The notes: generated by a model from the letters alone, not told the origin. Positions 19,122-29,772 are shown, counted from the first letter of the stretch. The stretch: 64,000 bases of DNA from Pseudomonas poae (GCF_001439785.1 NZ_JYLI01000009.1:1-64000); one strand, 5' to 3'. Numbers and translations are program-made.

Positions 19122-19988
19122 TCAATCTGACTTGAGTTGCTCGCGAAACGCCTTCGGTGAAAACCCCACCCGCCGACGAAACAGCCGCGAGAAGTTTGTC
19201 GGGTCGGAAAACCCCAGCACCTCCGACATTTCGTTGATCGTCATGCTGGTATAGGTCAGCAGGCGCTTGGCTTCCAGCAACTGACGGTCGTGCATGATCT
19301 GCAGCGCCGGCTGCCCGCCCAGTTCGCGGCAGGTGCCGTTCAGGTGTGACACCGAGATCCCCAGCTTGTGGGCCAGGTCCTCGATTCTGGGATGCTCGCG
19401 ATAATGTTGCTCGACCAACTGGGTAAAACGCCGAAAATACTCGCGCCCACGGGGCGCACGCGGGTGGCGACGCTGGATGGCCTGGCGGCTGACCCACACC
19501 AGCAGCACGCTGACCACGGCGTGCATCATCATGTCGCGAGCCGGCTGCTCGCTCACGTATTCATCTTGCAGGCGTACGAACAGGCTATTGAGGTAGTCGC
19601 TGTCCTTGCCGGCCGGATAGCTGCCCAGGGTCTGCAAGCCGTCGACCGTCGCGCCCAATTGTCCCTGCAAATGGCTGATCAGCGGCGCGGACAAGGTCAC
19701 GACGTAACCTTCCACATCCTCGGCAAACCGAAACCCGTGCACACACAACGGCGTCAGCACCTGCAGGGTCGCTTCGCTGAGGGTGGTGCGCTGCCCTTCA
19801 ATTTCCAGATGCGCCTGGCCTTTGTGCACGTAGAGCAACTGGCACAGGTCCGCGTGCCGGTGGGGCGAGATCTCCCACTGGTATTCCCGACTGCGCCGGG
19901 AAATGGTTTCGCAGTGCAGCAAATCGGGGGTCGGCCATTGCTGGCTTTCCCCGTACAGCTTGAAGACTGGAATCGCGGTTTGGCTCAT
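19122..19988 (-). CDS. pobR: AraC-family activator of 4-hydroxybenzoate hydroxylase
   Basis: This 288-aa protein has an N-terminal cupin-type sensing domain (EISPHRHADLCQLLYVHKGQ) and a C-terminal AraC double helix-turn-helix: ELGISVSHLNGTCRELGG-type first motif and MSEVLGFSDPTNFSRLFRRRVGFSP second motif. It is divergent from pobA with 181 bases between the starts, as for PobR in pseudomonads, which activates pobA in response to 4-hydroxybenzoate. The intergenic region contains a TGAAA-AATGTCA / TGACAACG-CTTTCA imperfect inverted repeat at 20092-20130 that is a candidate site. Identification rests on architecture and context. Confidence 0.85.
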   Translation of the reverse strand: MSQTAIPVFKLYGESQQWPTPDLLHCETISRRSREYQWEISPHRHADLCQLLYVHKGQAHLEIEGQRTTLSEATLQVLTPLCVHGFRFAEDVEGYVVTLSAPLISHLQGQLGATVDGLQTLGSYPAGKDSDYLNSLFVRLQDEYVSEQPARDMMMHAVVSVLLVWVSRQAIQRRHPRAPRGREYFRRFTQLVEQHYREHPRIEDLAHKLGISVSHLNGTCRELGGQPALQIMHDRQLLEAKRLLTYTSMTINEMSEVLGFSDPTNFSRLFRRRVGFSPKAFREQLKSD

Positions 19989-20091
19989 GGTTTCAATCCG
20001 ATACTCAGGATAGTGGTGCGGTAATCGCCCCGATTGGCAAAAAGCGCAGACTTTGGCGCAGTTTTCACCTTCTTGTTGCGGCCACTCAAGT

Positions 20092-21363
<1,272 letters not shown>

Positions 21364-21384
21364 CCTGCTATCGTATCGAGCATT

Positions 21385-21408
21385 CCCGCAGGCCGTTCTT
21401 CCTGCGGG
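21385..21408 (+). terminator. Hairpin between pobA and the MFS exporter gene
   Basis: CCCGCAGG at 21385-21392 pairs with CCTGCGGG at 21401-21408 around an 8-base loop. There is no T-run, so it may be an mRNA-stabilising or weak attenuating hairpin rather than a full terminator. Confidence 0.4.
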
Positions 21409-21428
21409 CCCTGCTCGAAGGTTCTGCC

Positions 21429-22946
21429 GTGACTCAGCTCAATCAGCCCGTTCCACCGGTACCCGCCGTGCGCAGCATCCTCATCGCGCTGATGCTGGCG
21501 ATCTTTCTCGGCGCGCTCGACCAGACCATTGTCGCGGTATCCATGCCGGCCATTTCCGCGCGGTTCCACGACGTCGACCTGCTGGCCTGGGTGATCTCCG
21601 GCTACATGGTGGCGATGACGGTGGCGGTGCCGATCTACGGCAAGCTCGGCGACCTGTACGGGCGCCGGCCGATGATGCTGATCGGCATGGGCCTGTTCAC
21701 CGTGGCGTCGCTGTTCTGTGGCATGGCGCAAAGCATGGAACAACTGGTGCTGGCGCGGATTCTCCAGGGCATCGGCGCCGGCGGCATGATCTCGGTGAGC
21801 CAGGCGATCATCGGCGACATCATTGCGCCGCGCGAGCGTGGGCGCTACCAGGGCTATTTCAGCAGCATGTATGCGGTGGCCAGCGTGGCCGGCCCGGTGC
21901 TGGGCGGTGTGATGACCGAGTACCTGTCGTGGCGCTGGGTGTTCCTGATCAACCTGCCATTGGGCGCCGGCGCCTGGTACGTGGCCCATCGCACCCTGCG
22001 CGGGCTGCCGGCGCCGCAGCGCAAGCCGATCATCGATTACCTGGGTACCGTGTTGATGATCATCGGTCTCACCGCGTTGCTGCTGGGCATCACCGAAATC
22101 GGCCAGGGCCATGCCTGGCGTGACCCCGAGGTGCTGGGCCTGCTGGCCTGTGCGCTGGTGGCGCTGTCGGTGTTCGTGTGGCACGAGCGCCGTGCCCGCG
22201 AGCCGTTGCTGCCGATGCACCTGTTTGCCAACCGCAGCGCGGTGCTGTGCTGGTGCACGATTTTCATCACCAGCTTCCAGGCGATTTCCCTGACCGTGCT
22301 GATGCCCCTGCGTTACCAGACCGTGACTGGCTCGGGTGCCGACAGCGCGGCTCTGCACCTGCTGCCGCTGGCGATGGGCCTGCCGATGGGCGCTTATTGT
22401 GCCGGGCGCTTGACCTCGGTGACCGGCCGCTACAAGCCGATGATCCTCGGCGGCGCGCTGTTGAGCCCCTTTGCGATCCTGGGCATGGCCTTGAGCGCGC
22501 CGCAGGCGGTCGGGCTGACGGCGCTGTTCATGGTGCTGTGCGGGATCGCCGCCGGCATGCAGTTTCCGACCTCGCTGGTGGGCACGCAGAATTCGGTGGC
22601 GCAACGCGACATTGGCGTGGCCACCAGCACCACCAACCTGTTCCGCTCCCTCGGCGGAGCGGTGGGGGTGGCGTGCATGTCGGCGCTGCTGCTGGCGCTG
22701 TTGCAGGATTCCAGCTTCGCCCATCTGGCCAGTGGCGCACTGGCGGCTGAAGGCCGTTCCGGCAGCGTGCTGCTCGACGGCCTCAACGCCGCCCCCGGCC
22801 CCGCGCAGGATGCCCTGCGCGCGGAGCTGGCGGTGACCTTCCGGCATTTGCTGATGGTGAGTGCGGCGGTGTCGTTGCTGGGCCTGGCGGCGGCCATTGC
22901 GATGCCTAACGCTGTGCTGCGTGGCCGTGAAGACAAAGCCGGCTGA
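21429..22946 (+). CDS. MFS drug exporter, DHA2 family (14 TM)
   Basis: This 505-aa transporter has fourteen predicted segments. It shows DHA2/EmrB motifs: LDQTIVAVSMPAIS (motif D1), GKLGDLYGRRPMM (motif A) and LARILQGIGAGGMISVSQ (motif B), then GPVLGGVMTEYLSWRWVFLINLP (motif C). It should export hydrophobic or amphipathic compounds by proton antiport. GTG start with GAAGG upstream. It follows pobA by 65 bases on the same strand, so it could be co-expressed with it and relieve aromatic-acid stress, but no binding partner such as an EmrA adaptor is present. Confidence 0.88.
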   Translation: MTQLNQPVPPVPAVRSILIALMLAIFLGALDQTIVAVSMPAISARFHDVDLLAWVISGYMVAMTVAVPIYGKLGDLYGRRPMMLIGMGLFTVASLFCGMAQSMEQLVLARILQGIGAGGMISVSQAIIGDIIAPRERGRYQGYFSSMYAVASVAGPVLGGVMTEYLSWRWVFLINLPLGAGAWYVAHRTLRGLPAPQRKPIIDYLGTVLMIIGLTALLLGITEIGQGHAWRDPEVLGLLACALVALSVFVWHERRAREPLLPMHLFANRSAVLCWCTIFITSFQAISLTVLMPLRYQTVTGSGADSAALHLLPLAMGLPMGAYCAGRLTSVTGRYKPMILGGALLSPFAILGMALSAPQAVGLTALFMVLCGIAAGMQFPTSLVGTQNSVAQRDIGVATSTTNLFRSLGGAVGVACMSALLLALLQDSSFAHLASGALAAEGRSGSVLLDGLNAAPGPAQDALRAELAVTFRHLLMVSAAVSLLGLAAAIAMPNAVLRGREDKAG

Positions 22947-22990
22947 CTGACCCGCGAAGGTCCAAATGGGGAGAGCCCTTCAAATTCGGA

Positions 22991-23830
22991 TCACGGGCTG
23001 TAATAACCCACCGCCACCATGAAATGCCCGCTCTTGCGCACGTAGGCATGCTTGTTCTCGACCTTGCCGGTCACCGGGTTCTGCCAGCGGTATTTGTATT
23101 CGCCCTGGTCCTGCTCGGTCATCATTTTGAGGATCGGCTCGCCCACGGGTCTGCCATCCGGGTCTTTGACCTTGCTGAAGTCGGTGTTGATCATCCGCAG
23201 CGTGGTGCCATGGGCCACGTAGCGCCGGGTGTCGAGGTCGACCACGAACACGTAGAGGTCGTCCTGCAGGAACCCGCCTTGCAACGAGTTGATTGACTTG
23301 AGCGTGCCCGCCTCATCCTTCACCAGTGCGTTCACCGCCTTATTGCGCAACGCTCGCGCCTGCTCCGGGGTGGCCCGTGGCAGGTAATAGCCGACCGCCA
23401 GAATGCGCTCGCCGACCCGCTGATAAAACACATGCTTGTGCTCGACCTTGCCATCGTTCCAGTTCTGCCAACGGTAGTCGGCCTGCTGCATCCCCTGGTT
23501 TTCCGGCACTTTGAGCGCGTCCTTGAACGACTGGCGCAACTCCGTGCCCAGCACTTCGGATACATCACGGCCAATCAAGGCCGAGGACGGGCCGCCACTG
23601 GCCAGCAGCACACCCTGGGTGTCGACCACGAACACGTAGCGGTCATGGTCGACAAACTCCCCTTGGCGGCTGAATGCCGCGAGGGCCTTGTCACCATTGC
23701 TCTGATAGTAGGCCAGGGCTTTTTGCAGCAACGCCTTGGCCGCCTCGGCGTCTTCTTCCTGCGCCGTCGCGGCATGCACCTGGCTGGCGCACACCAGCAG
23801 CAGCCAGGTGATTCGCAGCAATGCCTTCAT
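22991..23830 (-). CDS. Periplasmic protein with two tandem Cache domains
   Basis: This 279-aa protein has a signal peptide (MKALLRITWLLLVCASQVHA) and two copies of a Cache_2-type domain. Copy 1 covers about residues 60-155 and copy 2 about 190-279. They share YVFVVD near the start, YRWQN, KVE-KH and AVGYY at the end, so the protein arose by internal duplication. Cache domains usually bind small ligands as the outer part of chemoreceptors or kinases; here nothing follows the second domain, no membrane anchor is seen, and the protein would be free in the periplasm. It lies upstream of no obvious partner on its strand, with the PheC-like gene ahead of it by 50 bases and possibly co-transcribed. 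Confidence 0.82.
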   Translation of the reverse strand: MKALLRITWLLLVCASQVHAATAQEEDAEAAKALLQKALAYYQSNGDKALAAFSRQGEFVDHDRYVFVVDTQGVLLASGGPSSALIGRDVSEVLGTELRQSFKDALKVPENQGMQQADYRWQNWNDGKVEHKHVFYQRVGERILAVGYYLPRATPEQARALRNKAVNALVKDEAGTLKSINSLQGGFLQDDLYVFVVDLDTRRYVAHGTTLRMINTDFSKVKDPDGRPVGEPILKMMTEQDQGEYKYRWQNPVTGKVENKHAYVRKSGHFMVAVGYYSP

Positions 23831-23880
23831 GGTTCATCCCTCATTATTATTGATATGGCAGGAGCGTAGTCGGACTTGGC

Positions 23881-24654
23881 TCAGGGCGCCGCCAGCCATT
23901 GGTTGACGATGCCGTCGTAGACCCCGGTTGCCACGCTCAGGTGCAGCCATTGGTCGACATAGCTTTTCCACGCCACGTCATCGCGCGGCAGCAGGAAGGC
24001 TTTCTGGCTGTATTGCATCTGCCGCTCGGGGTTGACCGCGCACAGCCCGGGCTTGAGCTTTTGCTGGTAGCGCGCCTCACTGGCGTCGGTGATCATCACG
24101 TCGGCCTTGCCTGCGAGCAGTTCGTCAAAAATCGTCACGTTGTCATGCAGGCGGATCTGCGCCTGGGCCAGGTGAGCGCGGGCAAACACCTCGTTGGTGC
24201 CGCCTGCCGGTTCGATCACCCGCACTTGCGGCTGGTTGATCTGCTCCACGGTCTGGTAGCGCTGTACATCGGCGCACCGCACCAGCGGGATCTTGCCGTC
24301 AACGCCGAGGGATTCGCTGAAGAAGGCTTTTTTCTGGCGCTCCAGCGATACCGAAATACCGCCCACGGCGATGTCGCAGCGTTGCGCGAGAAAGTCCGGC
24401 ATCAGGGTTTTCCAGGTGGTGGGTACCCAGGTGATCTTCGCGTTGAGGCTCTTTGCCAGGGACTCGGCCATGGCGATGTCGATGCCTTCATAGCTGCCAT
24501 CGGCACGCAATGAGCTGTAGGGCTTGTAGTCGCCGGTGGTGCACACGCTGAGCGTGCCGCGTTGGATCACCTCATCGAGGCGTGACGGGGCGGGGTCGGC
24601 GAGGGCGGCGGTGGCCGAGCACGCCAGTACACACAGGGCCAGGGAAACTTTCAT
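23881..24654 (-). CDS. pheC: Periplasmic cyclohexadienyl dehydratase (PheC-like)
   Basis: This 257-aa protein with a signal peptide (MKVSLALCVLACSATAALA) has the periplasmic binding-protein type 2 fold. Its motifs match P. aeruginosa PheC: TTGDYKPYSS, GGISVSLERQKKAFFS, GGTNEVFARAHL, DNVTIF and TDASEARYQ, the last with the catalytic-region glutamate, plus AFLLPRDD and VDQWLH. PheC converts prephenate and arogenate to phenylpyruvate and phenylalanine in the periplasm. Some relatives are plain amino-acid binding proteins, but the shared motifs favour the enzyme. ATG at 24654; the upstream extension to 24813 is leader sequence. Confidence 0.75.
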   Translation of the reverse strand: MKVSLALCVLACSATAALADPAPSRLDEVIQRGTLSVCTTGDYKPYSSLRADGSYEGIDIAMAESLAKSLNAKITWVPTTWKTLMPDFLAQRCDIAVGGISVSLERQKKAFFSESLGVDGKIPLVRCADVQRYQTVEQINQPQVRVIEPAGGTNEVFARAHLAQAQIRLHDNVTIFDELLAGKADVMITDASEARYQQKLKPGLCAVNPERQMQYSQKAFLLPRDDVAWKSYVDQWLHLSVATGVYDGIVNQWLAAP

Positions 24655-24791
24655 GGGGTCGGGTCCTTGGGGCAGTTTTTTTGTAGGCGCGAGCATTGAC
24701 GCGCCGCCTGCGGCTTTCAACCTTTTTTTCACGTTGCGCGGGTTAAGCTGCCCATCAAGGTCGTTCACTCCCGTTCCACCCTGATGAGCCC

Positions 24792-25394
24792 ATGATGTCG
24801 CCACAACCTCCATCCTCTATCGAGATTGACTTCGCCCAGCGCTATGACCGGGAACACGCGCGGGTCTGCGGCGACCCGCGTCCGCCCAGACTGCGGCGGC
24901 GCCTGGCGATGTGGCGCGACGAATGGCTGGTGCGCCAGGCGCTGAAAGTGGCCGGCGAGCCGGGGCTGATCCTGGATCTGGCCTGCGGTTCGGGGCGTTT
25001 CTGGCCGGTGCTGGGCGAACACATCAACCGCGTGATCCTCGCCTCGGACAACTCCCAGGACATGCTCGATCACGCGCTCACCCACCACCCGGCGGCGTTG
25101 CTCAAGCGGGTCAAGACCTTCCAGGGATCAGCGTTTTCCATCGGCTTGTCGGCGAATGCGGTGGACTGCATTTTCTGCCTGGAGTTGTTTCGCCACGTGC
25201 CCAGCGCAGAAGGCCGGCTGGCGCTGCTGCGCGAGTTTCACCGGGTCAGCCGCGACACCGTGATTGTCTCCGTGCCCTCACGTACCGCTGTCGAAGGCGA
25301 ATTTCGCCAGGCGGGCTTCAAGGTCCTGAATCATCAGGAATTCATGCCGGGCTCCCGGCTCTGGCGGGTTTACGTGCTGCGTAAGAGGGGATAA
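24792..25394 (+). CDS. Class I SAM-dependent methyltransferase
   Basis: This 200-aa protein has motif I ILDLACGSGRFWPVL, an acidic ASDNSQDML strand end (motif II) and VDCIFCLELFRHVPSAEGR (motif IV region), the Methyltransf_11 pattern. The short size and lack of extra domains leave the substrate open. It is divergent from pheC and upstream of rnd by about 120 bases. A Met-Met start; either ATG could be used. Confidence 0.8.
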   Translation: MMSPQPPSSIEIDFAQRYDREHARVCGDPRPPRLRRRLAMWRDEWLVRQALKVAGEPGLILDLACGSGRFWPVLGEHINRVILASDNSQDMLDHALTHHPAALLKRVKTFQGSAFSIGLSANAVDCIFCLELFRHVPSAEGRLALLREFHRVSRDTVIVSVPSRTAVEGEFRQAGFKVLNHQEFMPGSRLWRVYVLRKRG

Positions 25395-25516
25395 CTCCCG
25401 CCTGTCGGACTATTCTTCAGTGCCTGTCCGAGTTTTCATGATTGCCTGTGCACTGCGAATGCTCGCAAGGCCCTTTCGCGATATATACTGCGCGCCATTC
25501 TTCAAGGGAGAGCCGT

Positions 25517-26650
25517 GTGGCCATCGATATTCACTGGATCTGCGACAACGATAGCCTCGGCCAGCATTGCGCCGAATGGCAGCAGTTGCCATTCGTCGCC
25601 CTCGACACCGAATTCATGCGGGTCGACACCTTTTATCCCATCGCCGGGCTGATCCAGATCGGTGATGGCGTGCGCGCTTACCTGATCGACCCCCTGACCA
25701 TCGACAACTGGCAACCCCTGGCCGCTCTGCTGGAAAATCCGGCGGTGATCAAGGTGGTGCACGCCTGCAGCGAAGACCTGGAAGTATTGCTGCGCCTGAC
25801 CGGCAGCCTGCCGGTGCCGTTGTTCGACACCCAGTTGGCGGCCGCCTACCTGAACCTCGGCTTCTCCATGGGCTATTCGCGCCTGGTGCAGGCCGTGCTC
25901 GATATCGAACTGCCCAAGGGCGAGACCCGCTCGGACTGGCTGCAGCGGCCGTTGTCCGACACCCAGGTGAGCTACGCCGCCGAAGATGCGGTGCACCTGG
26001 CCGAGGTCTACATCCGCCTGCGGCCGCAGCTGTCCGACGATAAATACGCCTGGGTGCTGGAAGACGGCGCTGAACTGGTGGCCAACCTGCGCCGCGAGAT
26101 CGACCCCTACGAGTTGTACCGTGACGCCAAGCTGGCGTGGAAACTGTCCCGCGCGCAACTGGCGGTGCTGCGTGAACTGTGCGCCTGGCGCGAGCAGCAG
26201 GCCCGGGCGCGCGATTTGCCGCGCAACCGCATCATCCGCGAACACTCGCTGTGGCCGTTGGCCAAATCCCAGCCGGACAACCTGGTTGCCCTGGGCAAGA
26301 TCGAAGACATGCACCCGCGCACCGTGCGCCAGGACGGCCCGTTCCTGCTCGACCTGATCAAGCGCGCCGCCAGTGTGCCCATGGACCAATGGCCACCGGC
26401 CGTGGCCGAGCCGCTGCCGGTAGACGCCGCCACGCTGATCAAGCAGTTGCGCGCCCTCGGTCAGGCCGAAGCCGAGCGCCTGGACATGGCGCCGGAGCTG
26501 ATGCTGCGCAAGAAAACCCTCGAAGCCCTGGTCAAAAGTGGCTACCCCGATGGGCCCTATACATTGCCCGACTCGCTGCGTGGCTGGCGCCGCGCGTTGA
26601 TGGGCCAGGCGCTGCTCGACAGCCTGGCCTCTGCCGGAGAACAGCCTTGA
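25517..26650 (+). CDS. rnd: Ribonuclease D
   Basis: This 377-aa 3'-5' exoribonuclease trims tRNA and other small RNA 3' ends. The DnaQ-like exonuclease domain has [14 protein letters not shown] (DE motif), [12 protein letters not shown], and YAAEDAVHL (motif III with YxxxD). HRDC domains follow ([20 protein letters not shown] region and a second C-terminal one). The start is GTG at 25517, with AGGGAGAG upstream. The ycgL gene overlaps the stop and is co-translated, the usual Pseudomonas arrangement. Confidence 0.95.
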   Translation: MAIDIHWICDNDSLGQHCAEWQQLPFVALDTEFMRVDTFYPIAGLIQIGDGVRAYLIDPLTIDNWQPLAALLENPAVIKVVHACSEDLEVLLRLTGSLPVPLFDTQLAAAYLNLGFSMGYSRLVQAVLDIELPKGETRSDWLQRPLSDTQVSYAAEDAVHLAEVYIRLRPQLSDDKYAWVLEDGAELVANLRREIDPYELYRDAKLAWKLSRAQLAVLRELCAWREQQARARDLPRNRIIREHSLWPLAKSQPDNLVALGKIEDMHPRTVRQDGPFLLDLIKRAASVPMDQWPPAVAEPLPVDAATLIKQLRALGQAEAERLDMAPELMLRKKTLEALVKSGYPDGPYTLPDSLRGWRRALMGQALLDSLASAGEQP

Positions 26651-26940
26651 AACGTATTTGCTCCATCTACCGCAGCCTGAAAAAAGACGGCATGTACCTC
26701 TACGTGCTCAAAAGCGATGCCCTTGAGCGCGTGCCCGAGCCCCTGATGGCTGCCTTCGGCAAGCCGCACCACGCCTTCGACATGGTGCTGACCCCGGAGC
26801 GCAAGCTGTCGCGCGAAGACATCCTGGTGGTGCTGGAAAACCTCGATTCTCAGGGTTACCACCTGCAAATGCCGCCGGCCGAGGACGAGTACATCGAACA
26901 CTTGCCCGAAGAGCTGCTGCGCCGCAACGACCCGATGTAA
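26647..26940 (+). CDS. YcgL-domain protein
   Basis: This 97-aa protein begins at a TTG that overlaps the rnd stop (TTGA). The sequence [18 protein letters not shown] and [18 protein letters not shown] is typical of the YcgL/DUF709 family, compact alpha/beta proteins of unknown biochemical role often found next to rnd or minCD. The coupling to rnd suggests a link with RNA metabolism, by context only. Confidence 0.9.
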   Translation: MKRICSIYRSLKKDGMYLYVLKSDALERVPEPLMAAFGKPHHAFDMVLTPERKLSREDILVVLENLDSQGYHLQMPPAEDEYIEHLPEELLRRNDPM

Positions 26941-26947
26941 TCGGTGG

Positions 26948-26972
26948 GTGCCCTGCCTGGGGCACTTTCTTC
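26948..26972 (+). terminator. Terminator of rnd-ycgL
   Basis: GTGCCC (26948-26953) pairs with GGGCAC (26960-26965) and is followed by TTTCTTC, eight bases beyond the ycgL stop. Confidence 0.65.
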
Positions 26973-27048
26973 AACGCAATCGTAATGAGTGGGCGGTGGC
27001 CGCAAGGACGCGGGCGGCCGTCTGCACTGTTTTTGAAAGGTTTTAAGC

Positions 27049-27981
27049 ATGCGTGTTCTGATTGCTGAACAGGATCACCCGCTCTACGCCCAACTGCTGC
27101 GCGACGCCGCGCCGGACCTTGAGGTGCTGACCAGCGGCGACTCGGCCGAACTCTCGCGCCTGGCCGCCGATTGCCCGGTGTGGCTGGGCCAGCCGGACCT
27201 GCTGGCGACCCTGCTGCGCCAGGGCCATCAACCGCAGTGGCTGCAATCGACCTGGGCCGGCATCACGCCGCTGCTGGCCGACGGCCTGCCGCGCGGCTAT
27301 CGCCTGACCCGGGCGGTGGGCATTTTTGGCCAGGTCATGGCCGAGTTCGTGCTCACCTACATGCTGGGCCACGAGCGTGAAGTGCTGGCGCGTCTGGTCA
27401 GCCAAGTGGAGCGCAAGTGGGACAACCGCACCGGCCAGAGCCTGGCGGGGCGCACGGCGCTGATCGTAGGTACCGGCGATATCGGCCAGCGTGTTGCCGA
27501 GTTCCTGGTGCCGTTTGGCGTGAAGCTGTACGGCATCGCCAGCACCGCGCGGGAACAGGCGCCGTTCGTTGAAGTGGCCGCGCTCGATCAACTGGAGCGG
27601 CTGGTGGGGGAGGCGGACTACGTGATCAACCTGCTGCCCAACACGGCGGAAACCCACGACCTCTACAACGCGGCGCTGTTCAAGCAATTCAAGGCCACGG
27701 GCGTATTCATGAACGTCGGGCGCGGTGTGGCGGTGGTCGACGCCGATCTGGTCGAGGCGCTCAAAGAAGGGCACCTGGCCGGCGCGGTGATCGATGTGTG
27801 CCGTCAGGAACCGTTGCCGCAGCGCCATCCGTTCTGGACCGCCTGGGGCCTGCTGCTGACCGGTCACAGCTCGGCACCGACCTCGCCGTCGATGATGGTG
27901 GATTTGTTCGTGCAGAACCTGCGCGCGTATCAGGCTCGGGAAGCCCTGCGCGGTGAAGTGGACTTCGAACGCGGTTATTAG
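27049..27981 (+). CDS. D-2-hydroxyacid dehydrogenase (GhrA-like)
   Basis: This 310-aa NAD(P)-dependent dehydrogenase has the cofactor loop LIVGTGDIGQRVAEFL, the catalytic arginine region NVGRGVAVVD, the glutamate in DVCRQEPLP and a histidine in LTGHSSAP (the usual R-E-H triad). The divergent N-terminal catalytic domain and length are like glyoxylate/hydroxypyruvate reductase A. It would reduce a 2-oxoacid such as glyoxylate or hydroxypyruvate. AAAGG precedes the ATG by eight bases. Own terminator upstream separates it from ycgL. Confidence 0.87.
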   Translation: MRVLIAEQDHPLYAQLLRDAAPDLEVLTSGDSAELSRLAADCPVWLGQPDLLATLLRQGHQPQWLQSTWAGITPLLADGLPRGYRLTRAVGIFGQVMAEFVLTYMLGHEREVLARLVSQVERKWDNRTGQSLAGRTALIVGTGDIGQRVAEFLVPFGVKLYGIASTAREQAPFVEVAALDQLERLVGEADYVINLLPNTAETHDLYNAALFKQFKATGVFMNVGRGVAVVDADLVEALKEGHLAGAVIDVCRQEPLPQRHPFWTAWGLLLTGHSSAPTSPSMMVDLFVQNLRAYQAREALRGEVDFERGY

Positions 27982-27990
27982 TCTTGTAGC

Positions 27991-28046
27991 ACCGCCAGTC
28001 GCCAGCGCTTGGTTCCGGGCGGCTTGGGCACTAGACTGGCGGCCTT
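27991..28046 (+). terminator. Possible terminator after the hydroxyacid dehydrogenase
   Basis: CCGCCAGT at 27992-27999 is complementary to ACTGGCGG at 28035-28042, which is followed by CCTTTT. The loop is long (35 bases), so this is tentative; it also overlaps the ycgN promoter region. Confidence 0.35.
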
Positions 28047-28073
28047 TTCACCTACCGATACCGATGCAGAGCC

Positions 28074-28523
28074 ATGGCCGCCAAAGTCGAACCCTTCTGG
28101 ATACGCAAAACCCTCGAACACCTCGACCAGGAGGAATGGGAGTCGTTGTGCGACGGTTGCGGCCTGTGCTGCCTGCAAAAGCTTGAAGATGAAGACGACA
28201 ACAGCGTCTATTACACGCGCATCGCCTGCAAACTGCTCGACCTGAACACCTGCCAGTGCACCGATTACCCCAACCGCCGGGCTTCGGTGCCCGATTGCAT
28301 CCAGCTCACACCGGGCCAGGCTGACCAGTTCAAATGGCTGCCGCCCACCTGCGGCTACCGGCTGGTCAGCGAGCGCAAGGACCTGCCGCTGTGGCACCAC
28401 CTGGTCTGTGGCGACCGCGATGCTGTGCACCACGAACGCATTTCCCAGTCCGGGCGCATGCTCAGCGAAGGCAGCGTGCCCGAGGACGACTGGGAGGATC
28501 ACCTGATTTTCCGCGCGGGCTGA
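28074..28523 (+). CDS. YcgN-family cysteine-cluster protein (UPF0260)
   Basis: This 149-aa cytoplasmic protein has the family's clustered cysteines: [11 protein letters not shown] near residue 26, [13 protein letters not shown] and VPDC, then TCGYRL and VCGD. The pattern suggests a zinc or iron-sulphur site (CxxCxxxCC family). The biochemical function is unknown. It sits near rnd/ycgL and just upstream (13 bases) of the protease-like gene, with which it may be co-transcribed. Confidence 0.9.
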   Translation: MAAKVEPFWIRKTLEHLDQEEWESLCDGCGLCCLQKLEDEDDNSVYYTRIACKLLDLNTCQCTDYPNRRASVPDCIQLTPGQADQFKWLPPTCGYRLVSERKDLPLWHHLVCGDRDAVHHERISQSGRMLSEGSVPEDDWEDHLIFRAG

Positions 28524-28536
28524 ACCAGGAGTGGGT

Positions 28537-29757
28537 ATGAGGGAAGTGATCAAGCTGACGGCCACCCTGGCGCTGCTGGCAATAAGCAGCTCGGCCTGGT
28601 GTGCGAAAAAGGTCGACCTGGACTATCACGTCAAGCTGCTGCCCCAGAGCGATCAAGCCGAAGTGCGCGTGAGCCTGTCCCATGGTGCGGCGGTGCGCAG
28701 CCTGAATTTCGACCTGGGCCATGCGGGTGACTACAGCGACTTCAAGGCCGACGGCCAGTGGAAGATCACTGGCGGCCGTGGCCTGTGGCAACCCGACGCC
28801 GACAAGGCGAGCCTCACCTACCGCGTGCGCCTGAGCCATGCGCGCAAGCCGGGCACCTATGAGGCGCGGATGACACCGAGCTGGGCGCTGTTTCGCGGTG
28901 AAGACCTGGTGCCGACTGCGCACCTGGACCAGCAGGACGGTGTCGAACTGGTCTCGCGCCTGGTGTTCGAGCTGCCGCCCGGCTGGAAAAGCGTCGAGAC
29001 CGCGTGGCCGCGTATCGGCAAGCACAAGTTCCGCATCGACAACGTGTCGCGCCTGTTCGACCGACCCACTGGCTGGATGCTCGCCGGCACCCTCGGCAGT
29101 CGCCGCGTGCGCCTGGGCGATACCGACGTCACCGTGGCCTCGCCCAAGGGCCAGGCCATGCGCCGGATGGATGTGCTGACCTTGCTGACCTTCGTCTGGC
29201 CCCAGGTGGAAGCCGCGTTCCCGCGTCACCCGGCCAAGCTGCTGGTGGTGGGCGCCAGCGACCCGATGCGCCGCGGCGCGTTTGCGGCGCGCGACTCGAT
29301 CTACCTCAACAGCCGCACGCCGCTGGTGAGCGAGAGCGGCAGCAGCCCGTTGCTGCGTGAAGTGGTGCAGGCCATCGGGCGCTTCAATGACCACGACACC
29401 AGCGACTGGATCAGCGAAGGGTTCGGCGAATTTTATGCCATTGAACTGATGCGCCGCGCCGGCGGCATTACCGATGAGCGCTACGCAGCGATACAGGCGC
29501 GGCTGGGCAAGCAAGGCAAGGACGTGACCAGCCTGCGCGGCGAGCACGTCAGCGGCGCCACGGTGGCGCGGGCGGTGCTGGTGCTGCAGGAGCTGGACCG
29601 CGAGATCCGCGTGAAGACCCATAACAAGCGGTCCCTGGATGATCTGGCGCAGGCTGTGATGCGGGCTGACAGCGTCAATACCGCGCAGTTTGTGCAACTG
29701 GCCGAGAGCATTATGGGTGAGCCATCAACGGTGCTCGATTCCAAGCTGCTGCACTGA
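28537..29757 (+). CDS. Exported M61/M1-like peptidase homologue lacking the zinc motif
   Basis: This 406-aa protein has a signal peptide (MREVIKLTATLALLAISSSA) and an N-terminal beta-rich part. A C-terminal helical region aligns by eye with gluzincin peptidases: LLREVVQAIGRF at residues 272-283 where HExxH would lie, then SDWISEGFGEFYAIELM holding the W-x-x-E-G-x-x-E-F third-ligand region. Both histidines of HExxH are replaced (R274, Q278), so zinc catalysis is unlikely unless ligands come from elsewhere. AGGAG lies five bases before ATG 28537; the GTG at 28531 is too close. The role is unknown, possibly a non-catalytic binding protein in the periplasm. Confidence 0.65.
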   Translation: MREVIKLTATLALLAISSSAWCAKKVDLDYHVKLLPQSDQAEVRVSLSHGAAVRSLNFDLGHAGDYSDFKADGQWKITGGRGLWQPDADKASLTYRVRLSHARKPGTYEARMTPSWALFRGEDLVPTAHLDQQDGVELVSRLVFELPPGWKSVETAWPRIGKHKFRIDNVSRLFDRPTGWMLAGTLGSRRVRLGDTDVTVASPKGQAMRRMDVLTLLTFVWPQVEAAFPRHPAKLLVVGASDPMRRGAFAARDSIYLNSRTPLVSESGSSPLLREVVQAIGRFNDHDTSDWISEGFGEFYAIELMRRAGGITDERYAAIQARLGKQGKDVTSLRGEHVSGATVARAVLVLQELDREIRVKTHNKRSLDDLAQAVMRADSVNTAQFVQLAESIMGEPSTVLDSKLLH

Positions 29758-29772
29758 TCTGGACGCACACAC

